Assembly (NCBI RefSeq): GCF_026339955.1
Contig: NZ_JAPEPW010000005.1
Span: 124,001-188,000 of the forward strand
Direction: 5' to 3'
Source of the DNA: Streptomyces sp. NBC_01549
GTDB lineage: Bacteria > Actinomycetota > Actinomycetes > Streptomycetales > Streptomycetaceae
DNA length: 64,000 bases
The notes under the pieces are model-generated. The model saw nothing but the letters and a program-made list of their open reading frames with translations. It was not told the origin of the DNA and made no database searches. Position 1 is the first letter of the stretch; every line of letters starts with the position of its first letter. A program made the translations under genes and the position numbers. This document shows, in pieces, positions 50,638 to 58,297 of this stretch.

Positions 50638-51596
50638 CCCTGCCCGCCGCCCCCGCAGTGATCACCGCAGCCTGCTTCCCCGTCCCAGGACTCCTCCTGC
50701 GGACCAACAACACGACCGCCCAACAGCTCATCCGAGACTGCGCGCAGCAGCAGTCCACAGTGGCGTCCCGCCTACACCACACCCTGATCACCGCCCTGCA
50801 CCGGAGCCGTGACACCGCCGAGCGGGCCACAGCGTTCGAAGTGGCGTTCACAGCGGCAGAAGGCTGGCGGTACCGGGCCGCGGCGAGCAGCCGGCACCCC
50901 GAAGGCCGCTACAGCGCCCGCTGGGCAGAGCGCTTCCGGACCCCCATCACCGACGACAACCCCAATCTCTTCCGCATCGGAGAACCCGCCCGGTTCCGGG
51001 ACGGCGCCGTCTGGGACCCGGACACGCGCACCTACCAAGGCGGAACCGAAACCCCGGCCAGCCGCACCATGCGCGACTTCGAGGCCCACGCCAACGCGCG
51101 CTTCGCGCAGACGTCCGAGGGCGATGTCGTGAGGAACCATGTCGCCCTGCCTGACGGCCGGATCGCCGAGGGCATGTGCCTGCTGCGCGGCCGAGCCGCC
51201 CATCAGGCCGCCGCCGAGATGGCCACCCGGATCGCCGCCCGGGGCGGAGACACCTCCCGCATCATCACGGACGGGCACCTGATCTACTGCGCCACCGGTC
51301 CGCAGGCCGACCGGCAGGCAATCCGCCACCAGGCCATGGGCTTGCTCGCCACCGAGCACCCAACGCCAGCAGCCGCGCTTGCAGCCTGGCTCCAGGCGGC
51401 CTATCTCCTCTACCAGGCGCCCCGCACAAAACGTGGGGCCGACGCAGCCACCCGTACCTTCCTCATCGCAGCGGGCGCCTCGGTACTGCCCTCCCCGCCC
51501 GTCCTCGTACACGACATCGACCTCCGCGCCTACGTGCGCACCCAGGACGCGTTCGTCGCCGAGCAACGGGCTGCACAGGAGGACGCCGACCGGTGA
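50634..51596 (+). CDS. Last gene of the operon, unknown function
   Basis: The 320-aa protein starts at a TTG that overlaps the preceding stop. It is helical, with conserved-looking blocks NLFRIGEPARFRDGAVWDPD TRTYQGGTE and AYLLYQAPRTKRGADAATRT FLIAAGASVLP followed by LVHDIDLRAYVRTQDAF. The AYLLYQAP...ADAATRTFL helix recalls a Fic-like fold without the HPFxxGNGR motif, but this is weak. Coupling to the operon implies a biosynthetic or self-resistance role. A strong terminator follows about 100 nt later. Confidence 0.55.
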   Translation: MTLPAAPAVITAACFPVPGLLLRTNNTTAQQLIRDCAQQQSTVASRLHHTLITALHRSRDTAERATAFEVAFTAAEGWRYRAAASSRHPEGRYSARWAERFRTPITDDNPNLFRIGEPARFRDGAVWDPDTRTYQGGTETPASRTMRDFEAHANARFAQTSEGDVVRNHVALPDGRIAEGMCLLRGRAAHQAAAEMATRIAARGGDTSRIITDGHLIYCATGPQADRQAIRHQAMGLLATEHPTPAAALAAWLQAAYLLYQAPRTKRGADAATRTFLIAAGASVLPSPPVLVHDIDLRAYVRTQDAFVAEQRAAQEDADR

Positions 51597-51696
51597 CCCG
51601 AAACCTGTCCATTGGCATGAACTGCGCCCGGCACCCCGGGCCTGCGACGCTGCCTCCCAGGGGATCCACCGCGCCGCGCTGACCCTGCCGTACAAC

Positions 51697-51735
51697 GTGA
51701 AGGCGGTCGCCCGGGGATGGGGCGACCGCCTTCAC
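51697..51735 (+). terminator. Terminator of the biosynthetic operon
   Basis: GTGAAGGCGGTCGCCC pairs perfectly with GGGCGACCGCCTTCAC across a 7-nt loop, 100 nt after the last operon stop. It also lies in front of the convergent minus-strand gene at 51854. Confidence 0.85.
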
Positions 51736-51853
51736 ACGTGTTGTCGGGCAATTCCCGTCCGTACCGTTCGGGGAAGTGCACTTTGAGTGCGGAGCGCACC
51801 CAGAAGACTCCGCATCCAAGCGGGCCCCGGCCAGGTAGCGGGCTTCCGAACTG

Positions 51854-52189
51854 CTACCAGGGTGCGACGTCCGGGTCGTAATCGATCGCCGTGGCGACGT
51901 CGCTCAGCAGATCTGCCCGGGCAGCATCCTGGGCGCGGACCTCGTTCTCCCGCTCGATCAGATCCGCCTTCCGCTCGGCGCGGGCTACCTCAACGGCGTT
52001 GCCGAGTTCCTCCGCGGTCGCGCCAAGCCGAGTGGCGCTCCCGTACCAGGATGCGAAGCTGCTCTGCACGTCGGCGGGGCCGGACCAGCCGGGCTCGACG
52101 GTGCCATCAGCGGTCATACGTTCGTGGGCGAGAGCAGCAGCGCCGTAACTGCGTAGCGCATTCTCCTTCGTCACCGGCCGGTACCGCAT
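51854..52189 (-). CDS. Hypothetical protein, 111 aa
   Basis: The frame opens MRYRPVTKENALRSYGAAAL AHERMTADGTVEPGWSGPAD and continues as a helical, charged protein (AVEVARAERKADLIERENEV RAQDAARADLLSDVATAIDY). It is the downstream partner of the phosphotransferase gene, 19 bp away on the same strand. Family not recognised. Confidence 0.55.
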   Translation of the reverse strand: MRYRPVTKENALRSYGAAALAHERMTADGTVEPGWSGPADVQSSFASWYGSATRLGATAEELGNAVEVARAERKADLIERENEVRAQDAARADLLSDVATAIDYDPDVAPW

Positions 52190-52208
52190 GTGGTCGGTCT
52201 CCTCTCGC

Positions 52209-53192
52209 TCACGTCAACTGGGCCAGAACGGCGGCCATGGTGGCGTAGCTGTCGCGGACGCCCTCGCTGTTGTGGAGGCGGTGGCGTTCCAGGCGGATGG
52301 CGCCCAGGTGGCGGGCTTCGTAGACGAGCGCGCGCCAGGCGTCGGCCGCCGAGGTGGCGCGGGGGCCGTAGGTCTCCCAGAACGCGGTGCGCTCGTCGGC
52401 CTTCGCGCTGGCCATGCGGATCGTCCAGTCCGCGGCTGGGTCGCCCCACAGGGTGCGGTCCAGGTCGAGGATTCCGCTGATTACTGGTGTGGGAGCCGCC
52501 GCGAGCATTGTGTTGACGGTCCACAAGTCGCCGGTGAGCAGTCGTGGTTCGGTGACCTCGTCCAGGACGTTGCGATGTTCGGCGGCGAGATCGGCGACCT
52601 TGCTTACGTCCGCCGCGTCCAGGCCGAGGCTGCCCAGGTCGTCGGCGATGGCCTTGAGGGAGGCGATCACGGCCATACCCCAGGTGTGGTGTCCTGGGCC
52701 TGCGACCGGACCGAAGTGCGGGCCGCGGACGGTGTGAACACGCGCCGTGATCTCGCCGAGCTGGGCGAAGAAGCCCGGCCAGAGGTCGCGGGGGTAGTCG
52801 CCGAGGCGGTCGGGGGCGGGTGCACCGTCGAGATGGCTCTGCAGCATCCAGTCCCGCCCGGTGATCTCGTGCGACCAGTCCGCGAACAGCACGCGCGGGA
52901 TGAGGTCCGCGACGGGGGCGAGGTAGGGGACCGTGGCGTACTCGTTGCGCATCAGCTCGTGCTCGGAGGTGAACTGGCCTGCCGGGGCGGGGGCGATGCG
53001 CAGAATGATGGGCCGCTCCAGGCCCTCAGTAGTGATCCGGTACGAGTTGTTGTACATGCCGCCCGCCAGCTCGACGGCCGACGTGACCCGGATACGGCTG
53101 CCGAGGGCCCGCCGTGCGATCGCTTCGATCTCAGCGGCGGTGACGGACTGCTGGAAGGCGTGGGAGTCGCGGGGGATGGGGCGGAAGTCCAT
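52209..53192 (-). CDS. APH-type phosphotransferase
   Basis: The 327-aa protein has the fold of aminoglycoside/choline-type phosphotransferases. Residues 45-70 (GGMYNNSYRITTEGLERPII LRI) form the nucleotide-binding strand. The catalytic loop reads LLTGDLWTVNTMLA, with Asp present and Thr in place of the usual His of HGD. The metal-binding part is ILDLDRTLWGDPAADW. Such enzymes phosphorylate antibiotics or small metabolites; self-resistance for the neighbouring operon is possible but not shown. Start is MDFRPIPRD. Confidence 0.85.
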   Translation of the reverse strand: MDFRPIPRDSHAFQQSVTAAEIEAIARRALGSRIRVTSAVELAGGMYNNSYRITTEGLERPIILRIAPAPAGQFTSEHELMRNEYATVPYLAPVADLIPRVLFADWSHEITGRDWMLQSHLDGAPAPDRLGDYPRDLWPGFFAQLGEITARVHTVRGPHFGPVAGPGHHTWGMAVIASLKAIADDLGSLGLDAADVSKVADLAAEHRNVLDEVTEPRLLTGDLWTVNTMLAAAPTPVISGILDLDRTLWGDPAADWTIRMASAKADERTAFWETYGPRATSAADAWRALVYEARHLGAIRLERHRLHNSEGVRDSYATMAAVLAQLT

Positions 53193-53357
53193 GACGCTCT
53201 TTATATGTCATCGACTGTGACCGTGCCCGCCGCGGCGGACGGGGGGGCGCCGCCCCGGACGGGGCGCGCACGAGCAGCCCGCCGCGATGCGACAGTGGCA
53301 GCCTACCCATCCTCGAAAGCGGATGCCGCACAACTTCAAGCCAAACCGCTTCCAATG

Positions 53358-53375
53358 AAAAGCGCTTCCGCTTTT
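53358..53375. promoter_or_regulatory. Inverted repeat upstream of the HTH gene
   Basis: AAAAGCG and CGCTTTT flank a 4-bp spacer, 22 bp before the ATG at 53397, in an unusually AT-rich stretch. The downstream gene opens with a helix-turn-helix domain, so autoregulation at this site is a reasonable inference. Confidence 0.4.
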
Positions 53376-53396
53376 AGCGGGTGTACTGTGGGTGAC

Positions 53397-55298
53397 ATGA
53401 CGTCACTTCCCTTCCGTGGCAATGATCGTGACCGCGCCGACTTCGGCACCCGGTACACGCTCGCGCAGCTCGCCCGCCGGGTGCGTATCTCCGAGAGCTA
53501 CGCACGTACCCTGCTCGCCAAGGGCGACCGGCTGCCAAAGGCGGACGGCACCGACACCGACGGAAAACCGTGGTGGCGGCCGGACACCATAGACCGCTGG
53601 TGCCAGGACACCGGCCGGCCCCTGCCCGACGACGCCGCCCCGCTGTACCGGCGGCCCGCGGCCACCCGCCCGGCACCCGTCACCTTCGCCGATGACGTGC
53701 TGCTGCCCGGCAGCAGGCGCACCGGCGAGCAAATCCGCGTGCACGTGACCCTCTTCGAGACCGACCACGGGCCCATCGTGTGGGTCCAGCGCTACAGCGG
53801 CCTCGAGTACGACATCAGTAAAAACAGGGCGGCCCGCGCGGCCGCACAGCTACTGCCTCCCGCCCTGTGGCGCGACGCCGTCGTCCTGGTCCCGGACGCA
53901 CTGCCGTTCCGCGGCCGGGACGAGCGGTGGGCCCCCGACGTCGACGCCTTCCGCCTGGACCCGCCCGAGGGCAGTCAGCCGGAGCAACTGCCCCGCTCGG
54001 TACCGAAGTTCATCAAACCCCGCGCCGAGGAACACGAGCGGCCGCCCGCCGACCCGGCGACCGTCCCCGTACGGGACGCCGGGATTCCCGACGTCGACGT
54101 CGTCGCCCGCGCTGTGGGCCACGACCTGCCGCTGTGGTGGCGCGGGACCTGCACGCCCGACGCGGTGCGCCGCGCACGCACCATGGGGGAGGGCACCGCC
54201 TTCACCGTGGCCGACAGCACCACCGCCTGGCCCGAGCACCGCGAGCGGATCCTCGCCGCGTACGAGAACAAGATGCACGCGCAGTTCCCGCACGCCTGGA
54301 CAGTGCTCGCCGCGGACACCCTCAGCGCCTTCGAGGAGGCCCGCACCAAGATCGCCAATGCCACCGGGCGGGGCGAGGGCTGGTACGCACCGGCCCGCCC
54401 AGCGGCACCGGAGTGGCCGCTGGCGATCGAGACGGCCGTCCGGACTGCCGCTGCCCGCGAGCTCCACCTTGGGCACGCGGCCGCGGAACTCCACGAGGTG
54501 CGGGCGGCCGAAGCCGAACAGCCATGGGACTCTCCATACGGCGAGGCCCTGTGGGAAGCGGCCCGCTCCCTGGCCGGACACCTGGTGCACTACTCGCCCG
54601 AGGACGTCTTCACCACCGTCAACCGCGAGCTGATCAGCACGGCGGGCCCGGTCGCCCAGGACTACCGGGCTCAGCTGACCCCGCTCCCACCACAGACCGT
54701 GACGACACTGCGGGCGAAGCCCACACGACGACTGATGCGCCTGCTCACCAACGAGACGCACCTACCGACCCTCAAGCACTACCGCTTCCTCGAAAAAGAG
54801 CTCGAGGATCTCACCCAGCTCTACACCGACCCGGCCGGACGCTGGGTCGCCGAGTTCAAGCCCGGGCACAGCCACGTCGACGACACCGACCACCCGGACC
54901 TCGCCATCGAATGGCCGACCGGCAAACCGCCCGCCGGCTGGGGCGAGCACACCGTCATCGCCGGCGACAAATCCAGCGACGGCGTCTTCGCCCTGACCCC
55001 CACCCCGGACGGCGAGCTGCGGATCGACCCGCTGCCGTCCTCCGGCGGCGCCACCGAGTACACCTGGGGCTACCCCGGCACCGGACCCGGCCAGCTGTAC
55101 GACGCGCTCACGGCCGCAACCCTCGACGGGTGGGAAGACACCTCCCAATGGCTCAACCGCCTTGTCGGCCAGCGCTCCCACAACAGCGGCCTGTGGAAGG
55201 CGATCCAGGCCACCAAGCAGCACGATCCCCTCCGCATTCCCTGGCCCAAGATCGTGCAATGGACCCGGGAGGACCAGGAAGCCGCAGCCGGACAGTAA
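53397..55298 (+). CDS. Large protein with N-terminal helix-turn-helix
   Basis: The 633-aa protein starts MTSLPFRGNDRDRADFGTRY and has a helix-turn-helix in TLAQLARRVRISESYARTLL AKG, followed by a DGKPWWRPDTIDRWC segment seen in MerR/AlpA-like proteins. The remaining 550 residues are a conserved-looking alpha/beta region of unknown role (VVLVPDALPFRGRDERWAPD; WPEHRERILAAYENKMHAQF). The frame is open far upstream, but only the ATG at 53397 fits the operator-like repeat and composition change. The Nudix gene begins 17 nt after its stop. Confidence 0.7.
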   Translation: MTSLPFRGNDRDRADFGTRYTLAQLARRVRISESYARTLLAKGDRLPKADGTDTDGKPWWRPDTIDRWCQDTGRPLPDDAAPLYRRPAATRPAPVTFADDVLLPGSRRTGEQIRVHVTLFETDHGPIVWVQRYSGLEYDISKNRAARAAAQLLPPALWRDAVVLVPDALPFRGRDERWAPDVDAFRLDPPEGSQPEQLPRSVPKFIKPRAEEHERPPADPATVPVRDAGIPDVDVVARAVGHDLPLWWRGTCTPDAVRRARTMGEGTAFTVADSTTAWPEHRERILAAYENKMHAQFPHAWTVLAADTLSAFEEARTKIANATGRGEGWYAPARPAAPEWPLAIETAVRTAAARELHLGHAAAELHEVRAAEAEQPWDSPYGEALWEAARSLAGHLVHYSPEDVFTTVNRELISTAGPVAQDYRAQLTPLPPQTVTTLRAKPTRRLMRLLTNETHLPTLKHYRFLEKELEDLTQLYTDPAGRWVAEFKPGHSHVDDTDHPDLAIEWPTGKPPAGWGEHTVIAGDKSSDGVFALTPTPDGELRIDPLPSSGGATEYTWGYPGTGPGQLYDALTAATLDGWEDTSQWLNRLVGQRSHNSGLWKAIQATKQHDPLRIPWPKIVQWTREDQEAAAGQ

Positions 55299-55315
55299 CG
55301 GCCACACTGGAGGGC

Positions 55316-55789
55316 ATGACCACCTCCATCCCTCCGCTGCGGGAAGCCGCCCGCGCCATCGTCCTCGACGCCGCCGACCGCGTCATGCTGCTGCGCTACG
55401 ACGAGGAGGGCGGCTTCTGGGCGACGCCCGGCGGCTCACTGGAGGACGGGGAGGACCACGCCACGGCAACGCTCCGCGAACTGCGCGAAGAACTCGGCAT
55501 CGACGAGAAGGCGGTCGAACTGGGGGCGCAGCTCGCGGAGCGCAGCAAGGACCATGTCGTCGGCGGCTGTCTGGTCCGCCAGGTGGAGAAGTACTTCCTC
55601 ACCCGCGTCTCGGCAGCCGACGTCGCCCCGGACCGGGCATCGCAGACCGACAACATCTGTGAAGCCCGCTGGTGGACCGTCAGCGACCTGCGGGCCGCCA
55701 CGGAGACGGTGTATCCCGTACGTCTGGCAGACCTGGTCGAGGCCGTAGTAGAAGGGCGCACGCCAGCGCTGCCCGTCGTACTGGACTGA
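55316..55789 (+). CDS. Nudix hydrolase
   Basis: At 157 aa it has the complete Nudix box GGSLEDGEDHATATLRELRE ELGI (Gx5Ex7REUxEExGU), preceded by REAARAIVLDAADRVMLLRY. It hydrolyses a nucleoside-diphosphate-linked substrate, which cannot be specified. The ATG at 55316 follows CTGGAGGGC. Spacing of 17 nt to the HTH gene suggests one operon. Confidence 0.92.
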   Translation: MTTSIPPLREAARAIVLDAADRVMLLRYDEEGGFWATPGGSLEDGEDHATATLRELREELGIDEKAVELGAQLAERSKDHVVGGCLVRQVEKYFLTRVSAADVAPDRASQTDNICEARWWTVSDLRAATETVYPVRLADLVEAVVEGRTPALPVVLD

Positions 55790-56062
55790 TCCCCGCCACA
55801 GAGGGTGCTGGAGCCGGAGAAGTAGGCCGGAGCGCCCGGGGACCTCGCGGTTCCGGGGCTCCTCCGTACTGTCAGCGCATCGCCGAAGTGGGCCGTGGCC
55901 CTACAGGGTGCGAAGCGACCTCTCCGCGGCCCGGCGTTCCGGCTGGGCTATCAACGACGGCCGGGGAGTCAGGCCCCTCGCTGACCGCCCGGCGACATCG
56001 GCGTCACGATCGGCGCGGCGGGCGCCGTGGTGCGCCGGTGTCGTTCTAGCTACGGTCGCCGG

Positions 56063-56509
56063 ATGACGTTCAACGATGAGTTCGCGGCCGACTTGCGGCA
56101 GAGCGTGGCACCAGCCGGTGTGATCACCAACGCGCTGCGGTGGGACATCCTGAATGACTGGGTCCGGTACCTGAATGACGATCAGCTCCCGGACAAGACG
56201 GCAGAGATGTCGTACCTGTGGGGCTTCATCAAGCGCGATTTCGGCGGCGATGCACTGCGGTGCCTGTGGAACAAGCACCAGAGTAGTTACGCCATGTTCG
56301 CCGAGGTTGTGTGGCTGCTGCACCGCGAGTTCAGCGAAGGCGCAGGTGCAGACCATCACCCCCTCTTCGCCGGTCTGCCGCCGATCCCCGCCGACGTCCT
56401 GTTCCGGAAGATCGCTAGTGCCTCCGCAGTGGCCTGGCGGGGGATGAGCGAAGAGCAGATGTTCGAGAGGCTGAGCAAGGCGCCGCAGGATTATGCCGCC
56501 ATGGGGTAA
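56063..56509 (+). CDS. Hypothetical protein, 148 aa
   Basis: The protein starts MTFNDEFAADLRQSVAPAGV ITNALRWDILNDWVRYLNDD and is mainly helical with a Trp-rich middle (MSYLWGFIKRDFGGDALRCL WNKHQ; MFAEVVWLLHREFSEG). Codon bias and a natural start support it. A hairpin lies directly after its stop. No family is recognised. Confidence 0.6.
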   Translation: MTFNDEFAADLRQSVAPAGVITNALRWDILNDWVRYLNDDQLPDKTAEMSYLWGFIKRDFGGDALRCLWNKHQSSYAMFAEVVWLLHREFSEGAGADHHPLFAGLPPIPADVLFRKIASASAVAWRGMSEEQMFERLSKAPQDYAAMG

Positions 56510-56528
56510 CGCCGCACCTCTGAACGCA

Positions 56529-56562
56529 GAAGGCACGCACCCAGGACAGGGTGTGTGCCTTC
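56529..56562 (+). terminator. Hairpin terminator
   Basis: GAAGGCACGCACCC pairs with GGGTGTGTGCCTTC across a 6-nt loop (one G-U pair), 20 nt after the stop of the 148-aa gene. Confidence 0.75.
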
Positions 56563-56647
56563 GTATCGATACGGCAGGCGGAGCGGCATCCGGCGCCGAG
56601 GGTGCCCATCGGCCCCACGTGCCGGATCTGGTGGAAGGCGACCTATA

Positions 56648-56663
56648 TCGAAACAGTGTTCCA
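56648..56663 (+). promoter_or_regulatory. SOS box upstream of lexA-like gene
   Basis: TCGAAACAGTGTTCCA matches the actinobacterial SOS consensus TCGAAC-N4-GTTCGA at 10 of 12 fixed positions. It lies 62 bp before the ATG of the LexA-like gene, as expected for autoregulation. Confidence 0.6.
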
Positions 56664-56724
56664 TTCGTGGGGTGGGCCGGGTTAGGGTCACGTTCCGCAG
56701 GGATCTTGTACGGAGGTGTCCCGA

Positions 56725-57396
56725 ATGGAGAGCAACGCGCCCGCCCGCCGGGGCCGGCCCCCGGGCCCCCGGACTGCTGAAGGGGAGCTGACCGACCGCC
56801 AGTCAGCCATCGTTCGCTACATCACTGAGGCTGTCGACCTGCAGGGCTACCCGCCGTCGATGCGGGAGATCGGCCAGGCCGTGCAGCTCGCCAGTACGTC
56901 CTCGGTGGCCCACCAGCTGATGGCGCTGGAGCGCAAGGGCGTCCTCTATCGTGACCCGCACACGCCGCGCGCCTACCGGGTGAGGCCTTCGTGGGCACCC
57001 GACCTGGGCGGCAGGAGCGAGGCGCCGGTCGACGTGCCGCTCGTCGGACGGATCGCCGCCGGCGCACCACTGCTCGCCGAGGAGATGGTCGAGGACGTCT
57101 ACTCGATGCCCCGGCAGGTCGTGGGGGACGGCGACCTGTTCGCCTTGACCGTGGTCGGCGACTCCATGATCGACGCGGCGATCTGTGACGGTGACATCGT
57201 CACCGTGCGCAAGATGGACAGCGCCGACCACGGCGACATCGTCGCCGCGCTCCTGGACGACGAGGCCACCGTCAAGGTGCTGCGCCGGCAGGACGGTCAG
57301 GTGTGGCTGATGCCCCGCAACCCCGCCTATGAGCCGATCCCCGGCGACGACGCGCAGATCCTCGGCAAGGTCGTCGGCGTCCTGCGCCTTCTCTGA
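56725..57396 (+). CDS. lexA: LexA-like SOS repressor
   Basis: The 223-aa protein has the LexA winged helix (LTDRQSAIVRYITEAVDLQG YPPSMREIGQAVQLASTSSV AHQLMALERKGVLYRDPHTP RAYRV) and an S24 peptidase domain. The Ala-Gly cleavage site is in GRIAAGAPLLAEE, the catalytic Ser in TVVGDSMIDAAI and the Lys in EATVKVLRRQDG. ATG 56725 sits 7 nt after CGGAGGTG. It has a short, Pro-rich N-terminal extension and its peptidase loop reads DSMIDAAI where DSMxDAxI is usual. It may be a second LexA alongside the housekeeping copy. Confidence 0.9.
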   Translation: MESNAPARRGRPPGPRTAEGELTDRQSAIVRYITEAVDLQGYPPSMREIGQAVQLASTSSVAHQLMALERKGVLYRDPHTPRAYRVRPSWAPDLGGRSEAPVDVPLVGRIAAGAPLLAEEMVEDVYSMPRQVVGDGDLFALTVVGDSMIDAAICDGDIVTVRKMDSADHGDIVAALLDDEATVKVLRRQDGQVWLMPRNPAYEPIPGDDAQILGKVVGVLRLL

Positions 57397-57548
57397 ACAG
57401 CCCGGCCCGCACCTAACGCCGCCAGTCGGACGAAGTCGCCTTCTTCTGCGGTGGCTTCACCCGCAGACTGCGCGCGCCGGGGACGGGTGTGGCACCGTGG
57501 ACGCAGGCGTGGTCCGTCACTCCCCCCGTGGTGGCGGACCATGCCTGT

Positions 57549-57791
57549 CTACGTGGCCGACGGCGCCGGCTTCGGAGACGAGGTCTCCTCGAGGGCCTGC
57601 CGCAGATCGGTGTACATCCGCAGCCGCACACCGGGCTGGCCGGCATCCCGGGTGGTGCGCTCGGCGGTCGAAGTCCCCCAGATTTGGGCGATCGCCGCCT
57701 GGAAGGCGAAGACGGTGGCATCGTCGCAGCCCGCCACGTCGACGACGAGCAGGCCGGGTTCGGACAGGTGCGCTTCTCGGATCGGATCCAC
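57549..57791 (-). CDS. DUF6207-family protein
   Basis: A GTG start gives 80 aa: MDPIREAHLSEPGLLVVDVA GCDDATVFAFQAAIAQIWGT, then TRDAGQPGVRLRMYTDLRQA L. This is the recognisable DUF6207 pattern of Streptomyces. No function is known. It is convergent with lexA and divergent from the next 119-aa gene. Confidence 0.75.
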   Translation of the reverse strand: MDPIREAHLSEPGLLVVDVAGCDDATVFAFQAAIAQIWGTSTAERTTRDAGQPGVRLRMYTDLRQALEETSSPKPAPSAT

Positions 57792-57889
57792 GTCTGTCAG
57801 TACGTGTTCGTGGACGGCCGGGGTTCTGTTCAGGCTCGGGATTCACCCGACCGGGCGAGTTGTCAGTGGCGACGTCTACCGTCCCTTGC

Positions 57890-58249
57890 ATGACCAATTC
57901 GCCGAACTCCTCCGAGAGTGCATGGGTGTTGGAGGCCACCATTCGGACAGCGTCGGCCGCCGATGCTCAATGGCAGGAGCAACTCGACAGGCTCCGGCCG
58001 ATCGCCTTGTACGACCTGGAGACCCAGACGTGGCATGCCCGCCTGGGCGCGCTCGATGTGGCGGGCGTGCAGATGCTGCAGGTCCTTTTCGACGCCGCGC
58101 GCGTCCATGGCACCGAGGTGTGCCTCACGCCTGTGGCGGTCCCGGCGTACTGGGAGGGCCCCGCCTTCACTAGGGGGCCGGACGTGGCCGCTCTTCTGGA
58201 GGCGCAGGCCGATCGTGGCCGGCCGCTCGGTCAGCTGCCTCTGGCCTGA
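57890..58249 (+). CDS. Hypothetical protein, 119 aa
   Basis: ATG 57890 opens MTNSPNSSESAWVLEATIRT ASAADAQWQEQLDRLRPIAL. The middle reads YDLETQTWHARLGALDVAGV QMLQVLFDAARVHGTEVCLT. It is a small alpha/beta protein that I cannot name. It is convergent with the AbiJ-like nuclease gene, with a 48-bp gap. Confidence 0.55.
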   Translation: MTNSPNSSESAWVLEATIRTASAADAQWQEQLDRLRPIALYDLETQTWHARLGALDVAGVQMLQVLFDAARVHGTEVCLTPVAVPAYWEGPAFTRGPDVAALLEAQADRGRPLGQLPLA

Positions 58250-58297
58250 GGAGCCCGCGCCGGTATCGGACCGGCACGCTGGCCGACACGGATGGTG

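Noticed and set aside
52188..53396. Extension of the HTH gene to a 1036-aa ORF
   Set aside because: The extra 400 residues are the antisense of the phosphotransferase gene; the ATG at 53397 follows an operator-like repeat and marks the change in composition.
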